A DNA stretch of 64,000 bases from Theobroma cacao (Eukaryota > Streptophyta > Magnoliopsida > Malvales > Malvaceae): positions 4,664,579-4,728,578 of the forward strand of contig NC_030853.1 in assembly GCF_000208745.1 (NCBI RefSeq), read 5' to 3'. Under the pieces are notes generated by a model. The model was not told the DNA's origin. It made no database searches and saw only the letters and a program-made list of their open reading frames with translations. Position 1 is the first letter of the stretch. Every line of letters begins with the position of its first letter. Both the position numbers and the translations under genes were made by a program. Of the stretch, positions 1 through 10,870 are shown one piece after another.

Positions 1-1006
1 ATGGCACTGATTGTGCACGATGTGGGGGGATGCACACGATGGTGCCGGCTATGTGCACGATGTGGGGGGATGTACATGAGCCGGGTGTGATTATGATGAT
101 ATTGATGTTTGTCTATCTAATTATGCATATCTAGACTTATGAAATGAAAGCTCATGAATGTGATATATGGTTGACATATATGTGAAATTTGATACATTGC
201 ATTTTGGGAATTTTCATGAGTTTTATGTTGATTTTGTTGGTTTAGTAGGATGGCCTTTTTGTTGAGTGAAGGGAAACTTTTCTCTTGTTGCTCTGTTTCG
301 CTACAGCGAAATTCATTCTCGTTGTAGCGAGAAACTCTCGGGTTTGAGGGCCTTCACCAGAACTAGTTCTCACTGCAACGAAGAACTTTCTGTCCATTTT
401 GCTAATTTGTGGGTTTTTGCCATATTTCTCATTTCTTTTGTACCATAGTTGAGTATGGATCTTTTTAGTGATTTACTCATGAGGGGTTTACATGAGGGGT
501 TCTACTAAGAACTAGAAAAAATTGCATTGTTTTGAGAAAATGGGTGCATCATGATTTCGATAAACATTCCTTATGTATGCTTGTTCCTTCTTGTTCACTC
601 ACTGAGTTTATGCTCACCGCTTTCAACTTCATGTTTTCATACTACGAGGCAGCTGGTAACTAGGTCGAGGTACCTTTGTAGACTCGACTATTAGTAGGTG
701 TCTCGGCATTTAGTAGCTGTACATTCGTCAAGTTTCTCCGCTGGACATCGAGTCTTCTTCTGTTATGTATAGATGAACCTAATGTGAATTATTAAGATAC
801 ATGTTGTAGACAGTGTATATACACTTGTTTGGTATGCTAGTATGAGGGGCAATGTTCAATATTATTTTGATTCTAAGTTATGATATATGACTTAGCAGTT
901 TATGATGGAATGATGAATCTGTCAGATTAATAGGCTTGCTTGGGCTTAGTGGACTACGTCTATTGGGTCCATGTGTCGGTCATGGCCCAAAATTTGGGTC
1001 GTGACA
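1..1006 (+). mobile_element. C-family LTR, 3' part (cut by window start)
   Basis: The last ~250 bp closely match the reverse complement of 9422-9680 (solo LTR C1) and end in the family terminus GGGTCGTGACA at 1006. The next bases (AAAGTTCCC) are not a tRNA-Met primer site, so this is the outer end of a 3' LTR or a solo LTR. The right flank is an Athila gag reading frame, so the LTR was inserted into that gag; AAAGT (1007-1011) is the expected right target-site copy, but the left copy is outside the window. Positions 1-90 hold the GTGCAC-type minisatellite and 300-390 the CTGCAGCGAGAA palindromes seen in sister LTRs. Confidence 0.85.
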
Positions 1007-2287
1007 AAAGTTCCCTAAGGTCGATTGTTGATGACGTTGGTAAGCTGACCCACTTGTGTCTCAAGATTCTTTAATGATACTACTTGACTATGAATGAGTG
1101 AATTAGTCTTTGTCATTTATTGCATGAATAACTTTTCCACAAATGGCTTTTTCTCAAGTATAGGAGCTCTAACTTGGGGCGAAAATCTAGGAGTAAAAAC
1201 TAGCTTTGCTGAAGATGAAGGTTCTTGAGTGTTGCTCCATGAAAAATTAAGTGATTCCTCCATCCAAGAATGAAATTGCTGGAATATGGATTATTGTGCT
1301 ATTTATTGTAACTTCCAATATATTGAACTACTCCAACATTGATAGGACAATGATAACTAACATGCCCTTCCCCACATAGTTCACATGTCATAAAAGGACT
1401 TTGAATAGAATGAACTCCCAAAGTATCAAATTTCTTAGTTAAAGCAGCTACTTGTGTAGTCAAGGAATTAACTGCATCGAACTCATGAATACCAACAACT
1501 CTTCTAGGCATCGATCTCTTAGATGGCTATCAATAATTATTAGAAGCCGTCTCTTCTAACAAATCATACGCCTCATCTATAGATTTTGCTATGAGTGTTG
1601 CACCTGTTATAACATCAATAGTAGTTATAATCGAACCCAACAACCCATTATAAAAAGTCTATACCTATAGCCATTTAGGTAACCCATGATAAGGACATTT
1701 TTTTAGTAGATCCTTGTATCTTTCCGAAGCCTCATACAACAACTCGGAATCTAGTTGCATGAATGATATGATGTTGTTCCGCATCTTTTTGTCCTAGTTG
1801 GTGGAAAGAACTTAGCTAAAACCTTTTGAGCCAAATCATCTCAAGTAGTAATGGAACTAGGAGGAAGTGAATTTAACCAATTCTTTGTCTTGTCTTTCAA
1901 TGAAAAAGGAAAGAGTCTCAGTCTAACAACATCATTAGTGACCCCATTGTGCTTAAGTGTACCACAAATCTCCAGAAAATTCACAATATGAGCATTTGGA
2001 TCATCATTGGTTAGTCTTCCAAATTGCACTAAAATCTGAATTATTTGAATAATTGCTAGCTTGATCTCAAAGTTATTAGCTTGTATAGTAGGTCTCTGGA
2101 TGCTAAAGTGAAGACCTTGCATGAGAGGAACTGCATATTCCCTCAAAGACTTGTTCTCTTCTCCTTGTTGTTCAACCATTGCTTTAATGTGAGATGAATC
2201 TTGTGAATTTTCTCTCTGAAGTCTTCCAAAAGTCTTTTCGATTTCTAGATCAAAAGGAACAATCTCCAAACTGCTCACTTTTTGCAT
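1007..2287 (-). pseudogene. Athila-type gag remnant
   Basis: Capsid and nucleocapsid part of an Athila-lineage Ty3/gypsy element. The longest open piece is 2287-1841 (148 codons) with the Athila gag signature around FGRLTNDDPNAHIVNFLEIC and the RLRLFPFSLKDKTKNWL stretch. Downstream, 1511-1299 carries a zinc knuckle CELCGEGHVSYHC (CX2CX3HX4C), and 1075-1010 still reads as the VGQLTNVINNRP segment typical of Athila gag, followed by a stop. Frameshifts and stops between the pieces show decay. The frame is cut at 1007 by the LTR ending at 1006; protease and pol are not in this window. Confidence 0.85.
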
Positions 2288-2383
2288 ATAATGACCAAAA
2301 GCACTTGAAAATAAAAAAAAATAAAGTTTAAATTAAGACTAAGATTGCTTAGTAATAATACTAACAAAAAGTAGGAAAACAAT

Positions 2384-2401
2384 TCCCCAGCAACAGCACC
2401 A
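2384..2401 (-). other. Degenerate primer-binding site, tRNA-Asp type
   Basis: The minus strand reads TGGTGCTGTTGCTGGGGA between the LTR and the gag. From memory, the Athila/Tat primer site is TGGCGCCGTTGCCGGGGA; all three differences are C to T, as expected from cytosine methylation decay. Confidence 0.8.
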
Positions 2402-3475
2402 AAACCTTATTGTTTAATTTACCACACAAGTGCACATTTTGTTAACAAGTAATATAATGATAAATAGAGTGTCAAATCCCATAAAGAATTGCACCAACTT
2501 TTGCTAAGTATTAAAATTATCACAACATAATCTTATTCAAACAACTAAAATAAAGTGATTAATTAAAAGCAAAACTAAAACTAAACAGTAGCTAAACTGA
2601 ATCCAAAAGCGTAGGGCAAATCTTAACTAAAAAAATTAATTAAAAAACAAGCCTAGGATTACAATATCCCTCTTTGAATTTTGTCTCACTTTCTTGACTT
2701 ACTAAATGGATTAAGTTGCTAACCTAGAGTTCTTAAATTATTTATAAGTCTTTTCCAATGTTCTTATAAAAATATTTATCTTAACCAATTCACTATATTC
2801 TTATGAAAATTGAATTAAAGACAAACTCATTAAGCTCAGGCTTTACTATTGGCTCATAAGACATATTGGTATATTCCTATCTTATACGCAAATCAAATTA
2901 CCCAAACAACTAAGAAAATTTGAACGTATGCAATTCCATCAATGGCCTACACTAAACTCCCTTTTCCAAGTTGCATTTAGGTCTCAAAATTAATCTAATT
3001 GGTTACTAAGCAATCAGAAGCATTAAACACAAGATTGAAATAAGCAACTCGTGTTCCATTTATCATAAGCAAGAGAAAGTGAAATTCCAAACTACAAACT
3101 ACATGTTAAGTTCAATTGTAATCCTATATAGAGAAATTTAATTCTTGATGAATAATAAAGACATAACCCAAAAAAGTTCAACCATCAATGCAAATTAAGA
3201 AAAGTCTAAGAAGAACAAAGAAGAAAAGAAAATTAAAATTTGTCAAGTCTTCGGTCTTTAATCTTCCAAAGTTTTTCTTCACTTTCTTAAGTGCTTGACG
3301 ACTACTTTTTCTCCAAAAAAAAACTAGCTTAAACGTGCCTTTCAATTGCTCTAAAGTTCCTTTAGATAAGCTTCAAAACCTTACTCAAAATCAACTTCTA
3401 AAATTTATGCTTGAGAGAGAAGTCATATCTGCATCGCAGCTGTGCTTTCCTAACACCGCAGTGTTGACTTTGTTG

Positions 3476-3506
<31 letters not shown>

Positions 3507-3886
3507 CTTACTTCTGACATCATAACCTCACTTCTTCTAGTGTTGTGGCGCTAGTTTCTCTGTTTTGCGACCGTGCTTCTCTTTCTTCATGATGTTGCGA
3601 CACCCATTCTTCCATGGCCATGGTGCTCAACATTCTGTGTTGAATCTAAACTTCATTTTTTAGCTCTGATTCGATCTTGTTCATCCAAGCACCTTCAAAA
3701 GCAATGAAAGCACATTACTATTCTTAATAAAATAGACCTAATCAACCTAAAATCAACCTACCTAAGTAGTTAAAAAAAAACTTAAAATGAACTACTAAAA
3801 CAAGACAAATTCAAATCAAAACTCAAAGATTTAGCCCATTTTAATGCTCAAAAAATGACAAATAACTTTATAACATAGAGTTATTA
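2402..3886 (-). mobile_element. Athila-type 5' LTR
   Basis: On the minus strand this 1.5-kb segment begins at 3886 with TAATAACTCTATGTTATAAAG, a decayed form of the Athila LTR start (TGATAACTCTAT and an inverted partner), and ends just before the primer site. The same start motif occurs at 15743 and 42762. It contains an AT microsatellite (about 3481-3500) and no credible gene. Confidence 0.7.
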
Positions 3887-5648
3887 GTACTAAACTAGCA
3901 AAATCCACCTTTTAGAGGCACTCTTGCTATTCTTTGTAAAGGTTGTAATTCATCCTTGAAAAATTAGTGTAGCTTTGTGGTTAAGCCCATTAAAAACCAT
4001 AGGTTGTACTTGCTCCAATTAATTGCATTTGTACGGGTTGTTAGTTGATGCCGTGAAAAGCCATTGTGAGAGTTTAATGCTTGATCCTGTAAAAAGCACA
4101 TTTCCTTGAGTGGATTTGAAACTCCTTGGTGAGCCAAAGGAGAGGACATAGGCATTTGAGAAAGCCGAATCTCTATAAAATTTTTATGTCTTCATTTTTA
4201 TTTTTGCTTTGATTTGTTGCATTCTATTTTAAGAATACCCATTTCATAAATTGCTTGTGTTTTGACTTATATTCTTCACATATTGATTTGGCTCTTTGTT
4301 AAACCTTTTTCAACCATCACCATTTGTCTATCTAATGTTGAAAAGATTTCTTGAAATATTGTTCTTGAGTTGCTTTTGTTTGATTCAATCTTGAAAATTA
4401 TTTTAAGTATTTCAAATGTAATCTTTAGCTTATATTTGGTTGTGTAGACTTACTTTTGATTAACATAATTATCAAAGTTTTCAAATGATCTCTTTTACAA
4501 GGTTTCAAAGTGATTTTTGGATTAGGATTGACTATTGAATTTCTATAGTCGAGTATTAACTTGATCAAATAGTTTTGAAAAGTGTTTATAAAGACAATAC
4601 ATGACTATAGTTGACTAGTTGCTTATCATAGTCGACTATAGCTACTCTGTTTTCATTTTCCATTTTTTTAAAGTCCAATTCACCACCCCACTTGAATATT
4701 CTTGCCACTTATTCATTAAGCTAACACTTCTAACAAATCCAATATTTAATATTCAATATTGGTTGTCCAAATTGTAAACCTTATGTTGTGAACCCTTATA
4801 ACCATCAAATGACAAAAGGTAAAATAATTGTTTTATCATTTACGTCAATTTTTTCCCTTAGTCTCATATTTCATCCAATTGGTGGATCCAAAAATCTAGT
4901 TCTAATCTTTTGAGAATCAAAATGTGATGAGTAGCTAATTCATCAATGCACTTGGCCTATATTAACCACCAATCTTAATGACATCACTAGAAATAATGTT
5001 AACGCTATGAATTTCACTATTTGGATATATGTTCCTAGATGCTCACCTTAATTATACTCGCGACTCCGTACATCAATGCATCAAGGTGATATGCCCATGA
5101 GATATCAAAGATTATGAGGAGATAAAACACGAATCCATTATCTATCAGGATTTTAGTTTTACAATAGCAAATACATAAGTATGAGATCAAGATTTAAGTA
5201 ACAGTTAAACTCAAATTTGATTCTCACATGATTCTAATTCATGTTATACTGTCATTACTCAAAGTCAACCATTTCGATGATTTGAGACTCATCATTCCCT
5301 TGAAGTGAATCATATTCTTTTCATTGAAGTAATCTAGACACTACCGCCTTAACATAGAAAAGTGACCAACTTTATTATATAAGTGTGAACAATTTTTAGA
5401 TTCAATTAAAATACATGTCATCTATGTATGACTGTTTATACAAATATATTTTAATATCTCAATAGAATCATGGTACCTCCTAACTAGATAATAAATGCTT
5501 ACTTAAAACAAACTTTATGTCTTATTATCAAAATGTACTTTCATTACAAATAAAATAAATGGAATTAAATCTGAGAATATACTTGCTTTCTAAGGCACCA
5601 TATTCTCAAATTCCTAACAAGAAATTCTATAATGATGGGGTGATGTTT
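3887..5648. other. Unassigned AT-rich repeat debris
   Basis: No coding region is credible. Positions 4530-4640 hold several copies of a TAGTCGACTATAG-like motif, reminiscent of the short repeated motifs in the SIRE-like LTRs at 42500 and 44160-44700, so part may be a copia LTR relic. The last ~100 bp before 5649 should belong to LTR I, whose tail continues at 32212 once element A is removed. Confidence 0.4.
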
Positions 5649-7634
5649 ATTTATATAATACCTCGTACTTTGATATGGTGACTAATAAAACTTATTGGAT
5701 GCCAATTGAAGTTAATTATAATATTTAAAAATGATGAAAGATGAAAGGAATGGTTTAGGATAAAATATTTCGCACACGAGGAAATAATAATAAATTAATA
5801 ATTTTTTTTCAGAGAAGAATTTGTGAGATAAAAAGTGATTTGGAAGTCAATTGACGCATAATAAGGTATTTTGGGTACTAAGGGGACCAGAGGAGATAAG
5901 AGAAAATTTTTAGAATAAAATAATATTTTATTAATAAAATAATATTAAAATATTAATATTTTATTCAATATCAAAATTTTTCATGAAGAAGGAGTATATG
6001 GGCAACCTAAGTGGGGGAGGAGAAGAATGAGAAAAATTTCAAAGAAAAATGATGTTAATGGGGTCGCGTGTCTTTATTCAGTAAAGATAGTTTAGGTAAA
6101 TAAATATTTTAAATATTATGGGGACATTGCGTTGGAGTACCAACTTCATACTTTGTTTGTATATATGTAGAAGAAGATAATAAAAGGAAATTGGAGTTAA
6201 ATGAGTGTTGGGAGAATTAAATTAAAATGGAAATAAACTTAAAGGCAAAATGGTAATTTTGCATAAAGTTTGGTCAAAGCTTCCAAAGGAAGCTTTGACT
6301 CTCATCCTTATCAGCCCAAAACAGTCCTTATCCTCCTAGCAAGATATTTTCTTCTTCATTCTTAAAGCTTCCAACGCCATTCTCTCATTCTCTCATGGAA
6401 AACTAATTTTCTTTCATTTTCTTTCCTTGTTTTCTTTCCATTTCTTTTCTCTTCTTGCTTCATTCTTCTCCCAACTTCTTGTGCACCAAAGTTACAACTT
6501 CTAACCCCAATTTTCAACACATATAAACTCTAGGAGAAGAAGAAAGAAAAAGAGAAAAATGAAGAAAAAGCTTGGTTTTGGTGATTCAAGCAAGGAACTG
6601 TAAGAATTCTTGTTTTTAGCTTGAGTAGTCTTTGAAAATGAGTTAGTGACTTAGATAAATCTCTTGTGGCAGCAAATATTGGCTTGATAGGAGAAAAATT
6701 GATAATATGTAAGCCAATAAACCCATGGGTACATGAAGGACTCAAAGTGGAAAAGGAAAACGGTAAGCTTAACACTATATTTTAAAGCCTACGGTTAGTT
6801 GAATATTGCGGGAAATTATGGTTGTTGAAAGGATCTACTTGCATAAGCTAGTTGAAAATTGTTAAGATTGTATGGCATGTCATTTGAAAGAAATAAAAAA
6901 GGAATATTGTGGATGGAGGATTGAGAAACAAACTATTGAAAGTTAGATAGATAACGATGTGTGTAAACTAGGAAATAATCAAGTGAAAGTGAGAATGATT
7001 GTTGCTGCCATATATGTGGATTATGTGTGGAAATATAAGATGGATTGGGGTGGAAATTATTTAGAAAGGCTGAAGTAGACACGTGACATCATAATTAAGT
7101 TACCGGTGATATAATTTAAGGAATTAAGTAAGCAATGGATATAAATAATTTTAGTAAAAATGTATTAAGATGTGAGTTAATTGAAGATGGTTTCATGATA
7201 AGACGAAAAATATAAATTTGAGTAAGAATTAATTGATTGAAGTGCTACTCGTATACATATGTAATTAAATATATTGAGTTCGTATTATTGCTAGGAAGTG
7301 CAAAGATAAAGTTAGAGTATTGTGGGGGCGTGCCGAAGTAAATAACGAGCGACCGGCCAGTGAAAATAGTTAGAGACACCTCTAACAAATAGCAACTTAA
7401 TATCTTGTTGTTGCCAGGTGAGTGAACTTGCATTAAAATGTTTTGGAATAAATGATTTTATGCTTGATTGAGCCATTTGAAATATTTTGTTAGTTTTTCT
7501 TTAAAAGTTGTATGGGAACAAGCCCTTGATGAAATGTTTTGATATTATGAGGTATGAACATGATGAATTCATGAGTTTCTACATTATGTTGATGCGTAGA
7601 TTATACATTAAATGATATTTTTGTGTGATAATTA

Positions 7635-7765
7635 TGACCCAGCCATATGCGGTGTAACAGTGCACATGAGCTGTGCTGACCCAGCCATGTGCGGTGTAGC
7701 AGTGCACATGAGCTGTGCTAACCCGACTATGTGCGGTATGGTAGTGCACATAAGCTTAGACAGAG
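7635..7765 (+). repeat. GTGCAC minisatellite in the A LTR
   Basis: About three ~42-bp units share the core GTGCACATGAGCTG with a preceding TATGCGGTGTA-like stretch. The 3' LTR (31455-31545) has a shorter array. Sister LTRs carry the same type of array at 1-90, 10750-10870, 50130-50260 and 57355-57480. Confidence 0.75.
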
Positions 7766-7803
7766 TTGGGGGCGAGGTCGATGGTTATATATGTGTTTAT
7801 ATA

Positions 7804-7805
<2 letters not shown>

Positions 7806-7844
<39 letters not shown>
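7806..7844. repeat. (TA)n microsatellite
   Basis: About 39 bp of uninterrupted TA repeat in the A 5' LTR. The 3' LTR has only a short version at 31566-31574. Confidence 0.95.
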
Positions 7845-7846
<2 letters not shown>

Positions 7847-8483
7847 TTTTGAAAATTATATTGTGGTTGCATTGATTTTTGAATGTTAAAACTTGAGAAA
7901 CGGTTTCCACTTGACTTTCATCGTAGCAAAGACAGATTTCTGTTGTGACAAGAAATTGAGTTAAATTGCATTGTCTTCAACATAAATGCATCATGATTTC
8001 TAAAACCTCCCGTATTGATGCTTGTTCCCTTCTTATGTTCACTCACTGAGTTTATACTCACGTTTTTAAAATTCATGTTTTAGGTTTCCTGAGTTAAAGG
8101 TGATTAGATCCTAGGACGAGGTGCTCTTCCCTGAACATTGCTCAGTAGGTTTAACGTGGCACTAAATGTTAGCAACCGTGCCTAGAGTCACTCCGTTGAC
8201 GGTCAAGGTTTAATCATGTGTATATGAATACTTGGTGTGAAACACTAAGAATCATTTGTTAATCTATATATGAATATAATGGTTGATGATACCATTATGA
8301 ATGCAAGGTTGGGCTTTATGAATTGTTTTCAAAGGAACGGTATTTGAACATTACGAATTTTGGATTCTAAAGGAATAGGGATTAATGTATAAGATCAATT
8401 TAGCAGGCTTGCTTGGGCTTAGTGGGCTGAGCCCATTAGGTTCTTGCACCGGTCATGGCCCGAGAATTAGGCTGTGACAAAGT

Positions 8484-8495
8484 TGGTATCAGAGC
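8484..8495 (+). other. Primer-binding site, initiator tRNA-Met type
   Basis: TGGTATCAGAGC lies four bases after the 5' LTR end, the normal start site for minus-strand DNA synthesis in many plant Ty3/gypsy elements. Confidence 0.93.
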
Positions 8496-8717
8496 TCTAG
8501 GTTTAGTTGAATCCTAGGGATTTCTGTGTTGTCAGCGGAGTTGTTGGAGTCCTTGTAAAGTCTTGTCCTTGGATTGTAGGTTCGCAATGCAAGTCAAGGA
8601 TGGGAGGCTGCATGGGCTCTTACTTCATTAGAAACCTACTTGTTCTTATGATGTCTAGATGGATGAGTAATTAATACTTGATTGCGTATAGGTGGAGGTG
8701 CGTCAGTTGCACACGCC

Positions 8718-9185
8718 ATGTCTAGAAAAGACGGTAGTCTCGATACCCCTTATAGTACTAGCGAGGGATCGCTAAATTCCACTACTTAGAGCCGATATGT
8801 GCCCTAGGGTGAAAGCGTAACAAGTAACTTGACCCGATTTTCAAGTGGATCAATTTCCCAGATAGGTAAACCATTATTTAAGAGCTTGAGGAGTCTCACA
8901 AGATTGGTGCGTAATGAAGTCGATCTGAGGAAAAAGAACACAAACAAGATGGGAAAAAGGACTATCAGTAATTATCGTCCTAGGAAAGTATCTATATCCG
9001 TTGTTCGACACTTCCCTTCTGGTTGTGGGAAAGGTGCTGCACCCATTAATAAGGAGGAATTTGAGAGGCAAAAATAAGCCCGGATTAAGGATAAAATGGA
9101 AAAATCCCAAGAAATGGAAGAGGACCCAAAAGAGGATCCATTGATGTGCCTAGATCGAGGCAATGAGGATCCTAAAGACACATAA
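8718..9185 (+). pseudogene. Short gag-like ORF of element A (broken)
   Basis: The equivalent frame in element E starts MSSSRKK; here it starts MSRKDG at 8718 and runs in frame to a TAA at 9183-9185 after DPKDT. Internal stops interrupt it (two near 8787-8808 and TAA at 9075-9077). Features shared with E are a basic stretch (RPRKVSI), the core HFPSGCGKGAAP, a charged EEFERQ segment and an acidic tail (EDPKEDP). I do not recognise a named domain; position after the primer site suggests a gag-like or leader protein of a pol-less family. The D insertion lies 19 bp downstream of its stop. Confidence 0.65.
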
Positions 9186-9204
9186 TATTTTGGTTGAAGT
9201 TCGT

Positions 9205-9360
9205 TGTGGCATTCCCACCGGGGGACCCACTCGAAGGTATTGTTCCGCCTAGGTCGAGTTCACCAGCCATACAGCGCTTCTGCAAAGCTCGCCAGGCCTC
9301 GAACCCCAAACCTTTTGTTTCCCTCGAAGGGAACGCCTTTAACCATTCTAGCTGCAACTT
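9205..9360 (-). other. 156-bp extension of D with tRNA-like promoter boxes
   Basis: It lies between the usual family LTR end (TGTCATGACC, 9361) and the target-site duplication. On the minus strand it has a good B box (GGGGTTCGAGGCC, 9307-9295) about 40 bp after a weak A box (AGCTAGAATGGTTAAAGG, 9353-9336). It is more GC-rich than its surroundings. It could be a SINE-like piece, read-through sequence taken up at a 3' end, or a variant U5; it does not fold as a full tRNA by eye. Confidence 0.5.
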
Positions 9361-10039
9361 TGTCATGACCCAAATTCCGGGCCATGACCGGTGCATGGGC
9401 CCAATGGACATAGTCCACTAATGTCACGACCCAATTTTCGGGTCATGACCGATGCAAGAGCCCAATAGACGTAGTCTATTAAGCCCAAGCAAGCCTATTA
9501 ATCTGACATGTCATCATTCCATCATAAACTGCTAAGTCATATTTCATAACTTAGAATCAAAGTAATATTAAACAATGCCAACTCATACTGGCATACCAAT
9601 TAAGTGTACATTGCCTACAACACGTATCTTAATAATTTACATCAAGTTTGTCTATACATCTCAAAAAGAAGACTCGATTTCCAGCGGAGGGACTCAGACA
9701 AATGTACAGCTATTGAATGCCGAGATACCTACCAAAAGATGGATACAAGTGTACAACGACACCTCGTCCTAGTTACCGACTATCTCGTGATCTGAAAACA
9801 TGAAGTTGAAAACGGTGAGTATAAACCCAGTGAGTGAACAAGGAAGGGAACAAGCAACAACAAGGGAGAATTTAAAAATCATGATGCACTTGTTTCAAAA
9901 CAATGCAATTTAGTTCCATTCATATTAAAAACCCCTCATCAAGCCCTTAAATGATTAATCATTCGAAAATCATGAACCCATACATAACGAACCATTTAAA
10001 GAATGAAAGCTTCAATATTACGCAAGCAAGTCAAATACG

Positions 10040-10525
10040 ACAACGAATCTTCGCTGCAGTAGTTACAGCTAGAATGAATTTTCGTTGCAGAGACCTTGGG
10101 ATTAAGTTATTAGCTGAACGAGGGTTTCTCAACTGGCCAAGGGTTTCTCACTAAACCTCCTCATTTTAAACTTAACTCATTTAGTCCTTAATGTTGGAAG
10201 TCCATGCTCAGATATGGTAGCAAAGAAGTTAAAAACAGGGCAGCAATTGGACAAGATAGGAGACAAAACAGAAAGTTTTTTGCTGCAGCGAGATTGTAAC
10301 CCAGAAACAGAAGGTTTCTCGTTGCAGCGAGATTCTTTCTCGCTACAGCAAAATTGTAACCAAAAAACAGAAAGTCTCTCGCTACAACGAGAACAAATTT
10401 CGCTGCAGCGAGAAGCTACAGTGTCATTTTCGCTACAGCAAGTTTTCGGCTAGTCTACCTCTCCAAACCCGAGAGTTTTTCGCTGCAGCAAAAATGATTC
10501 TCGCTACAGCGAGAAACAGGGCACC
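10040..10525. repeat. Cluster of CTGCAGCGAGAA palindromes in C1
   Basis: About ten complete or damaged copies of an 18-bp palindrome, TTCTCGCTGCAGCGAGAA, spaced irregularly. The open frame over 10214-10453 with repeated FSLQRD-like units is only the translation of this array. Similar clusters lie at 300-390, 50445-50575, 50775-50795, 57665-57790 and 57998-58012. Confidence 0.85.
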
Positions 10526-10744
10526 ATTGAAAAATTTGCCTTACTTCCTAAGGAAAAACCACCCTGCTAAAATGTCTATACCTACATGAAACAAATAACA
10601 ATTTCCCAAGTTTTAACATGTCAAGTTTCACATGCATTACAACCATAAACCATTACTCATTAATTTCCTATATCACACATATTTACATATGTATATATGT
10701 ATACGTATACCCATCATCATCATGCACACCATCCCATCATCATA

Positions 10745-10870
10745 ATCACCAGCTCATGCGCACTCCCTACTCGCACATGGCTAGGTCATCACCGGGCTAT
10801 GTGCACTCCCTACTCGCACATAACCAGGTCATCCTCGGCTTATGCGCACTCCCTACTCGCACATAGCCAA
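10745..10870. repeat. GTGCAC-type minisatellite in C1
   Basis: Three ~43-bp units, each with GCGCACTCCCTACTCGCACAT or a close variant; this is the minus-strand version of the array in A and E. Confidence 0.85.

Larger units (their letters stand above)
5654..8479 (+). repeat. 5' LTR of element A
   Basis: 2826 bp, starting TATAATACCTCGTACTTTG and ending GGCTGTGACA, directly followed by a tRNA-Met-type primer site. By eye, about 330 bp around 6520-6850 differ from the 3' LTR at roughly 11 positions, so the insertion is not recent. The open frame antisense to 6530-6775 occurs identically placed in the 3' LTR and is a chance frame over a purine-rich tract. Confidence 0.9.

Noticed and set aside
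6530..6775. 81-codon frame starting MLSLPFSF, also at 30338-30583
   Set aside because: Its recurrence is explained by the two LTRs of element A; it is antisense to a purine-rich leader and has no domain-like features.
9205..9360. Genuine tRNA gene
   Set aside because: The B box is good, but the A box is poor and I cannot find an acceptor stem or anticodon loop.
10214..10453. 79-codon frame with repeated FSLQRD-like units
   Set aside because: It is a translation of the CTGCAGCGAGAA palindrome cluster in solo LTR C1, antisense to the LTR, with no counterpart in the sister LTRs.
10040..10525. CRISPR-like array
   Set aside because: Repeats are irregularly spaced and palindromic, units vary, and the DNA is plant nuclear. 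It is an LTR-internal repeat cluster.
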